This document shows positions 57,152 to 64,000 of a stretch of DNA of 64,000 bases, in pieces. Position 1 is the stretch's first letter, and each line of letters starts with the position of its first letter. Made by a program: the position numbers and the translations under genes. The notes beneath the pieces are model-generated. The model did not search any database and had not been told where the DNA came from. It saw only the letters and a list, made by a program, of their open reading frames with translations. The stretch comes from Echinococcus granulosus. Its lineage: Eukaryota; Platyhelminthes; Cestoda; Cyclophyllidea; Taeniidae. The stretch covers positions 242,246-306,245 of the forward strand of contig NW_020170435.1 of the NCBI RefSeq assembly GCF_000524195.1, given 5' to 3'.

Positions 57152-60100
57152 CTACAATTCATAACGTCACCTACTTATTTCAAATCGATAGATTCAGTCG
57201 TAGAGACACAAAATTAGGTATTAAAGGCGAAAAAGTAAATCAAGACGGTCCAAATATCTATGTGACCTCGTTCTATCCACCTCGCGACCTCCCTCCCTTC
57301 CATCGGTGATTCACACAGTACCTCATTCATTCGTATCACATTCTATCATCTCCTCGGTCAAAAACAGGAAGCATTCCGGGTTCTTCGAAATCGAGGCGAT
57401 GCACCACTATCTCGCCCGTATGGATAATTCACTAAAGAATCATCAAAGCGACAACGACGCTTCCCATATATTGCCCATTTCAATGAGCATGTGAGCAGAG
57501 TAGTTGGTAAATAAGTGACTTGCTTTGACAACAAACTGGGTCTCGTAGTCGTTGAAGAAGCGATTGGGCGGACCCCGAGTGAAGGAGCGTGCCCTGATGC
57601 CCTGATTATCCGCAGGTCCAGGATGGTGGGGAGGCGGAGGGGGATGCAACGGGGGTTGACCACTGCTACCTCCATGGTAGGCGCGAGGATGGTAACCACC
57701 ACCACCGCCGCCACCACCACCACTGGGATGGTGAGGCGGAGGCGGCGCGAGATGAGGATTACCACTAGTCGAAGCGGTTGTCGTGTTGCCTCGACTTGTC
57801 ACTCCACCACCGCCACCTCCACTACCGTAGCCGCCGACTTGAGACTGTTGGGAGTAGTAGTCATAGTTGCCAACGCCACCTATTTCACAAATAAAAAGCA
57901 CTTTAGTAGTCGGCCCACTTCTGCCTTCTCCGTCTTTTGGTTCCCTAACTCCCCCCTCCCAATAATGCAATGAGGCCAAACTGAATTGAATCGAATGGAA
58001 TACTTCAAGAAAGGCTTCCAGTTTTGTTGTGTGTCCAGCGATATGAAGACAAGCCGTCACCACCTATACCTTCCTCATACCACTGGGCAAACTACCCCAT
58101 AAATAATTATCAGCACACGAAATGTCCTCCCGGTAGAACATGGCTGAACCTTCAACAGCACACCAACATCCATATCGGTTGACCTTATCAGCAACTTTGG
58201 TACCGCTGCATTAGTGAGAGAGGTGAGGCACAACGGTAGTCGTGTGTCATGAATTCTTGCAATCTTCCGCAAACACACCGAACTTCATTACAGCTTCGAC
58301 TTCCACCTCCACCTCGACGTGGGGTTCTACGCGGAGTGAACATCTTGAAGTGTGCGTGTTACATGAAGAGGAGAACCTGAAGCATCTGAAAACAACTGAT
58401 ATTCGTCCACTCAACCGACCGCAACTCCCTCATCCTGATTCTCGGCTTGACTCGCAGGATTGAGTCAAGCTTAACCACAATCAAACACGTCCTTGTCCCC
58501 TCCTCTCAGCAGACCATCGAGGCAAGCACGGAAGACCGAATCATCACATTTCCATCATTGCCAGATAAAGGCAGCGTCTGCCACTGACAATGAGTGACCG
58601 CAATCGCTGCCTCACGCACTTCGCGTCCACTCGAAAAACATCAAATAAGGAGACCTACAACATCTACAGTGTTAATGCGGGCGATTTTTCACCCACATTC
58701 CTTCTTTATTCCAAAAGCAGGCAATAAGAGAAGTGAAAAAAGAAAAGGAATAGAAAAAAGAAAAAGAAATTGCAACGTTGCAACTGCAGTGATAACAGAA
58801 AAGTTCGCCTTCTTGACGTCTCGTAAATCATTGTGGCGCATCCAAGTGGTGCACACCTTCCAGTCTACTTCTCACTCACAGACCGTTATGCCAACGTTAA
58901 CCGTGGAGGTGTTGGTTTCCACTAACCTACGTGCAGGGTCCATGTCATATCAGCAACCAGTCCTTCGGCTCACTTGACTAGCACCCGGGAACAACAGACA
59001 TCTTGATGGTGGCACCTGATGGCACCTGGTGGCATTGGTGANNNNNNNNNNNNNNNNNNNNNNNNNNNNNNNNNNNNNNNNNNNNNNNNNNNNNNNNNNN
59101 NNNNNNNNNNNNNNNNNNNNNNNNNNNNNNNNNNNNNNNNNCCGCATTTCCAAGTAGGCCACAGTCCTTCCCTTCAAAAATCATGCCACCACAGTTACCA
59201 GTGCAACCGTCCACCTTTCCGTGAATTGATAATGACATCTTCAGGAGTGGACCAGGTGCTTCAGTTTCAAATGCAGTCCACAACCTCCTCCTCCACTCGA
59301 AGACTCTATTAAAAACCCAATTTTTAAAGCAATCTGTATGTTCTAAAGTGCGTTTTGTTGTATTTATTGGGGCGTCTTTTGTTTCATCTCTCGGATACTT
59401 TAAAACGCCGAAATCGCTTTGCTAACCCGCACACTGCAACATCATATGAAGTCGTGATTTAAACACGTTGTAAAGTCACAGCATTCAAAACTTTTCAGTC
59501 AACGACCTTGAAGGGCCTAATTTGTATGCCGAGAGGGTGCAAGAAAGACAGAGAGGGAGAAAAGGCTAAAGTGAGTGTGGAAAGTAGTAATTCTCACAAC
59601 GATTAATTTTTCACGCTCCCTTTATCTGCCCATCTCTGCCTGTGAGTATTCACAGGCCCTAAAAAGTGGGAAGGTCTAAATTATTTTTTAACCAACAAAA
59701 ACGATGAACTGTTTACGTGGATTTAAAGCCACATAAACCATCACAAAGAAGTTAACATAACCAAAATGATTGCCTCAAATAGGTAAATCATGAAGCCGCC
59801 TTGCAATGACCTTGAACAAAAACGAAAGTTAGAAGAGAAGCAAGAATTCCGATCGCTTATCAAATGCATGAAGACTGGGATGAACAATTTTGGCTCAAAA
59901 AAGGGATCTCTGATGGCCCAGACAAAAAATGATGCTTTTTGCCTTTCTATTCATTTGTTGGGTAAATTAATAGAAAAAGGGAAGATTGCCAGTCAAAAGC
60001 AAGGGCGGAGAGTCGCTGCTGTCTCGTATCACGATTGCCAACCCCTGAGTTTTGCGTCCACTCGGAGAGAAGGTTTAAACTCCGAAAAGTCCTGAAAACT

Positions 60101-61126
60101 AGTCCAGCTTTTCGCATTGCACTTGTGTCGCCTCTGTGTTTTCATTTGTTTTTTCCCTCTGTATTTCGATTCATTTTTATTGCGAAAAAAATTGGACTCG
60201 TACTTTTTACTGGCAGCAATTACGGGGCGCGAAACAATCTCAAACCGATGTGGAGATTTAAAAAAAAAGAGGGGAATTTTTGGTAGCCTTCATGACAGAA
60301 AGGTCTTGTTTATTACCTTGTTTATGGTAGAACTGTGCGATTGATTGGTGGTGTAATGCATAAGACCAATCATCTCGAGGTAGAAAGGAAGGCCCTGGAA
60401 ACTTTATAAACACCCCTTCCTTGCTAAACTACTAACAAACATATAAGTAGCGTCTTAGAGGATCAGCATAACCGGAAATTGGACGAGGGAATCCTCCAGC
60501 AGAAAAAGTTACGAATTGAAATCGGAAAAAAGAACAGCAGCTCCAAGGAATGCTACTAAACCAAGTTATAAGTCGACTTCTGGAAAGGGAAATGGAAGCT
60601 AATAATATAAGATGATTTACCTCGAGAGGTGTCTCCAGCAGCGCTGATAGAGGAGGAGTTGTTGGGAGCAGAGGGGAGATGGTCGGAAACGGAGAGTTCG
60701 TCGGGGAAGGATTTGGGATCAGAGATGGGCACGATCTGGGTCAGCGAGGTCTGCACGTAGATTGGGGCGTCCAGAGGGATGCTGTTTATCCACCGTTCCA
60801 CCGATTGCATTCGCTCCTACAGTAAAGAAATCTTGCAAGTGCCTCATAATTTAACCAATTGCAGAGCAAGATTAGATTTTCCTGAGAACAAAACGTTCTG
60901 AAAACGAGATATTCCCTTTCCGGTGCCAATTTTTGGTAAAATTCTCGTTTAGTGAAGTGTGTATGGAAAAGACTGGCACCATAGAAGTTCATCTCGGTGT
61001 CTTGTCTACCCCTCCTTCCAGGCCGATCCACATTCTAATTGTCCAAGGTAGGACTGCTGCTGTAAGCGAATTCGGCGCAAGGCAACGACAATAGCCTTGA
61101 AGGGTATCTGCTGTCGATAGTTGAAC
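56987..61126 (-). CDS. Unrecognised Gly/His-rich gene, 3' part
   Basis: At least three good exons: 60621-60816, 57533-57879 and 56987-57151, with a possible fourth at 61032-61126. I do not recognise the family. From N to C: a compact segment (VERWINSIPLDAPIYVQTSL); a Ser-rich stretch; a low-complexity segment with runs of 6 and 9 Gly and HHP/PPPPP clusters; RARSFTRGPPNRFFNDYE, which has RG features of RNA-binding proteins; and a 54-residue basic end module (CPSLNEVRRRMAHSQLQGRR, then VRAKVKRLQASGRWKDYE) that looks like a helical nucleic-acid-binding unit. An RNA- or DNA-binding role is inference only. The 5' end is not resolved. The repeat family 3 inverted copy lies in the intron between 57879 and 60621. 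Confidence 0.6.
57533..57879 (-). CDS. Gly-rich gene, low-complexity exon
   Basis: It follows a GAAATAG acceptor in phase 1 with the previous exon: GGVGNYDYYSQQSQVGGYGS, poly-Gly and Pro/His stretches, then NRFFNDYETQF. The 3' border is uncertain: GTTGTC at 57532 or GTCAAA at 57529 would both keep phase 0. If neither is used, the frame runs to a stop at 57443. Confidence 0.65.
58100..59175 (-). repeat. Dispersed repeat family 3, inverted copy broken by a gap
   Basis: Inverted relative to 51164-52445. The gap at 59042-59141 falls where the intact copy has about 580 bases. Confidence 0.8.
59042..59141. other. Assembly gap, 100 N
   Basis: Exactly 100 N, inside repeat family 3. Confidence 0.99.
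60621..60816 (-). CDS. Gly-rich gene exon: ERMQSVERWINSIPLD
   Basis: CTTTACTGTAG acceptor, 65 codons, phase-1 GTAAAT donor that joins the Gly-rich exon in frame. An in-frame TAG lies directly upstream, so either the acceptor is real or translation starts at the internal Met in ERMQ. Confidence 0.7.
61032..61126 (-). CDS. Possible upstream exon: FNYRQQIPFKAIVVALRRIR
   Basis: A protein-like frame after a CGTGTAG acceptor. The only donor seen (GTGGAT) leaves phase 1, which does not match the next exon, so a piece is missing or the border is wrong. Confidence 0.4.
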
Positions 61127-61844
61127 CTACACGGACACGAAGACACAAGGAATCCTTACAGGTTAGTTCGTGGAAGTGAAAAAAACCATCGAAATTTCCA
61201 AGGATGCAATAGGGGCTTCTTTGCCACGCAGAGAAACCTAGAGGGTAAGATTCAAAGAAAAGAAAGGCAAAAAAGGAGTTCTATGCATACAAATCCAAGC
61301 CACACGCCTACGAATTTGCTGTCAGCCTGCTTTCCACTAATAGTTTGGTTGAAATAGCCTCTGTAAAGATGACTCAAGGGGCAGTGGATGTACTCACTTA
61401 CACACGTATTTTAGTAGCCAAAGCAGGGTAAATAGGAGCACTTTAATCCATCTCTTCAACTGAACGAGTAGCCTCTCATACAAGCAACATGAGCTATGCA
61501 ACTCCCTTATAAGTCATAAGCATCAAAGCCGCCAGTGACGGAAAACTGAACTTCACTTCTGCCGTTATAATATGACATGCTGCAATGGTGGTCATAACAG
61601 CCTATTTACCGACACGCAACATTCGAGCCCTACAAATTTTCACGTCTCGGGTGTTTATGCCAAACAAAAGAAAAGTACGGGGAAAAAAGAGTGTAAGTCG
61701 TGCTTTTTAGATGTGTTGACGCCTCACGGCAGGTAGCGTAGATTTGGGATGTCACCGAAACGTTACCCATGGAAACGCAAAACGGCAAGTGAAAGTGGGA
61801 AAGGTACAGTAAATGCTATGAGCAAGAAAGACGGCATATCTGTA

Positions 61845-61866
61845 CGTGTGTGTGTGTGTGTGTGTG
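61845..61866. repeat. (TG)n microsatellite
   Basis: About eleven TG units. Confidence 0.95.
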
Positions 61867-62300
61867 CCAAATCTAGCCTGTGCACAAATGCAGTATTGGC
61901 AGATTAAACACCGCCTTTTTTACACACCCAGCTGAAAAAATTGAGCCCTGAACCTCCTTTCCCTCCTCTATCATTTGTGAAGATAGGCTTTTACTATGTG
62001 AAATGCAAAATGATTTTTTGAAGGATTATAGGATCTGTGAATGGAAAAGTACTACAGATTCACTAGAAGGATCCCACCTCTGGAGGGAAAATTGGCCGCT
62101 GCAGTCCCCATGGCGGGGTTATTGCTAGCCCCATTCACAGCGATTGCTAAGACCAAAAAACAGCTACTGCTACCACAAAAGTGCAATTAGCCCAGGACAG
62201 ATCAAGTTATTTCAGGCTTTTCAACCAAACCAGTCCTATTTATTCGCTGTAGGATTTAATGCTACAGGCTTGTCGCCAAGATACCAGCGGAAGAATGGCT

Positions 62301-62316
62301 GTCACACATCCGTGAC
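62301..62316. repeat. GTCAC-N6-GTGAC palindrome, copy 6
   Basis: GTCACACATCCGTGAC. Confidence 0.8.
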
Positions 62317-63582
62317 ACACATGCCAGTAAAATTACACTTTCTAAGAAGCATTGCTAAAATCTCAAGAGTAAGATCCACATGAGTCAGACCAAAAAAGCA
62401 CATAATATTGAGACTTTCAGGTGATCAGAAAACCTCTCGTAAAGTTCATCGCGGCGACTTGATGTAACTCGTAGACTTGTGAGAGGCAGGCAAGTGTGTG
62501 AATTAGAAAGTACAGGTGCTGACACCTCAGTCTAGGAGAAAACACATCTTTTTCCTCTCCCGTCTTCGCAAACCACACCTGAGGTTACCTACTTCACAGT
62601 ACCGACATTACGGAAGGTTGCCCAGGAAGCCGTGAGTCCAAAAGTAGTCTACGTGGGTTCAATTCGCCCGTGTCTCTCTTGGAAAAAAATTGTTCGGAGC
62701 ATCGGTAGTGTCACCAACTCACACATCAAGAGAATTTATGAAAGCCATTAAGAGTAAGCGGGTAACACAAACCACGCAGTAATAGATGAAAGGGGTTTCA
62801 AAGGTCCCGCCATCGGGAAGGCAATATTTGTTGACTAGGTGACTGAAAAAAATTGAGTCGTAATGAGAAGTGGACTTTTACGGTGCAGCTATGGACGGCA
62901 AGTGAACATGGCATTGGTGGCCATCACCAAACAATCGGCCAGCCACACTGCTGGGGAGCTCACCGCTCCATCGCTGGGAGATTGCGCGTGCTGGGTGCGA
63001 TTGCTTTATGATTGAAGGGTGGGTCAATCTGACTGGCATTTCTTTCTCCACTCAATGCAACCATGCAAACAAAACTTCTCAGTGTACTCAGAGCTAGTCA
63101 ACCAGTGGGAAGGAAATTCCATTCTCTTTGGAAGAAGAAAACACAGGACCACTAACTCAAGTCTTATCCGTGAGAAGGCCTAGTGCTGCTGCACTTGAGA
63201 ACAGGATGGAAAGGGAGGAAAAAAGGGCGACTCTGTCTCATCCCTATCCTCTGTATTCCACTGATAACATTTCCCCAACCTTAAAGTGATGATTATCCCC
63301 CAGCATTGGATACTGGCATTACAAGATTACATACAAAGTAGGGGAGGGGGTACTGCGTTTTTTCCCTCGATTTCCAATGGGCAGATCGTAGCTACAAATT
63401 AAAAAAAAAAACATTCTACGAAATTTTCCACAGTCGTTCAGTTTATTGCTGAGCAAAAACCACGCAGACTTGTTTGTTTATTTAATAATTACGTCAGGTA
63501 GACATAACGATGGACTTGTAACCTTAGCACTTGCATAGATTAAAACAGTAGAACAGCTGGCAACCTACAAACTACGCTGAGT

Positions 63583-63604
63583 CACACACACACACACACA
63601 CACA
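63583..63604. repeat. (CA)n microsatellite
   Basis: Eleven CA units. Confidence 0.95.
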
Positions 63605-63879
63605 ATATATGCGAATCGTCTGCACGATGATAAAAATAAAACCCGCAAAAGATATTTGAAGATGATTACTATAACTTGTTTGTCGCCTATCAAACTTTTA
63701 AAGCCGATAGTGGAACTCATTGGCCTCGATCAAGGGGGTTGTTAGATACACCCCGTTAACATGGAGGCGGATTAGTGACTCTCATGAATCGATCCTTATA
63801 GGCTATCAAACTGGAGACACGATTTAGTGCAAACAGTTATCATAACAGAAGGAGGATATTTACAGCACGAATACGTAAC

Positions 63880-63895
63880 GACACGTATATGTGAC
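63880..63895. repeat. Palindrome, one-mismatch copy
   Basis: GACACGTATATGTGAC: one mismatch in the left half-site of GTCAC-N6-GTGAC. Confidence 0.65.
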
Positions 63896-64000
63896 ACAGG
63901 GCAGAAAACTTATTCTGGGGGTTTTTTTAGGAGGAGCTCAACGGACGCCACAAACTCATGACACCCTCTGTGATGCAATGAGGGGATGGACGTTGAAGCC

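Larger units (their letters stand above)
57880..60620 (-). other. Gly-rich gene intron with repeat copy and N gap
   Basis: 2.7 kb. The first half is repeat family 3 (58100-59175) including the 100-N gap. The rest shows no coding evidence. Confidence 0.65.
61127..64000. other. Non-coding right end of the window
   Basis: No exon supported. Contains (TG)n at 61845-61866, (CA)n at 63583-63604 and two palindromes. It may hold further introns of the Gly-rich gene. Confidence 0.6.

Noticed and set aside
62620..62690. tRNA-like stretch with a B-box-like GGTTCAATTC
   Set aside because: No convincing acceptor-stem pairing or A box by eye; at most a decayed tRNA-derived repeat.

Overview
This is a window of eukaryotic nuclear DNA. 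It has spliced genes with GT-AG introns, poly(A) signals, microsatellites, dispersed diverged repeats and two 100-base N gaps, and no bacterial operon structure. A complete talin gene (about 43 coding exons in 26 kb, many introns only 40-400 bp), an NAXE gene and moderate GC suggest a flatworm, most likely a tapeworm. The species is inference only and rests on no marker gene.

Layout. (1) 2,112-5,297, plus strand: the last four coding exons of NAXE (NAD(P)H-hydrate epimerase); the 5' part lies outside the window or was not found. (2) 6,693-32,341, minus strand: talin from start codon to stop codon. Every exon junction keeps phase and the total is 8,574 coding bases (2,857 residues). It has a FERM head (F0-F3), a long linker, a rod of helical bundles, a derived I/LWEQ actin-binding region and a short C-terminal coiled coil. 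NAXE and talin are convergent. (3) 37,135-41,135, minus strand: a two-exon gene for a 485-residue protein with a proline-rich N-terminus and a C-terminal BEN-type DNA-binding domain. (4) 56,987 to about 61,126, minus strand: part of an unrecognised gene with a Gly/His/Pro-rich low-complexity segment and a basic C-terminal module. The rest (32.3-37.1, 41.1-57 and 61-64 kb) is non-coding as far as I can see, with dispersed repeats.

Most notable: a short palindrome GTCAC-N6-GTGAC occurs six times exactly, plus degenerate copies, where about 0.06 would be expected by chance. Two in-phase talin microexons (24 and 12 nt) sit at places where the alignment with vertebrate talin, made from memory, is gapless without them. 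The talin tail has lost the basic triad and the tryptophan expected in its actin-binding core. Three diverged repeat families occur, including a 1.1-1.3 kb pair in inverted orientation that brackets the 3' end of the unrecognised gene and suggests one N gap is really about 0.6 kb. I found no defence system, CRISPR array or obvious autonomous transposon.
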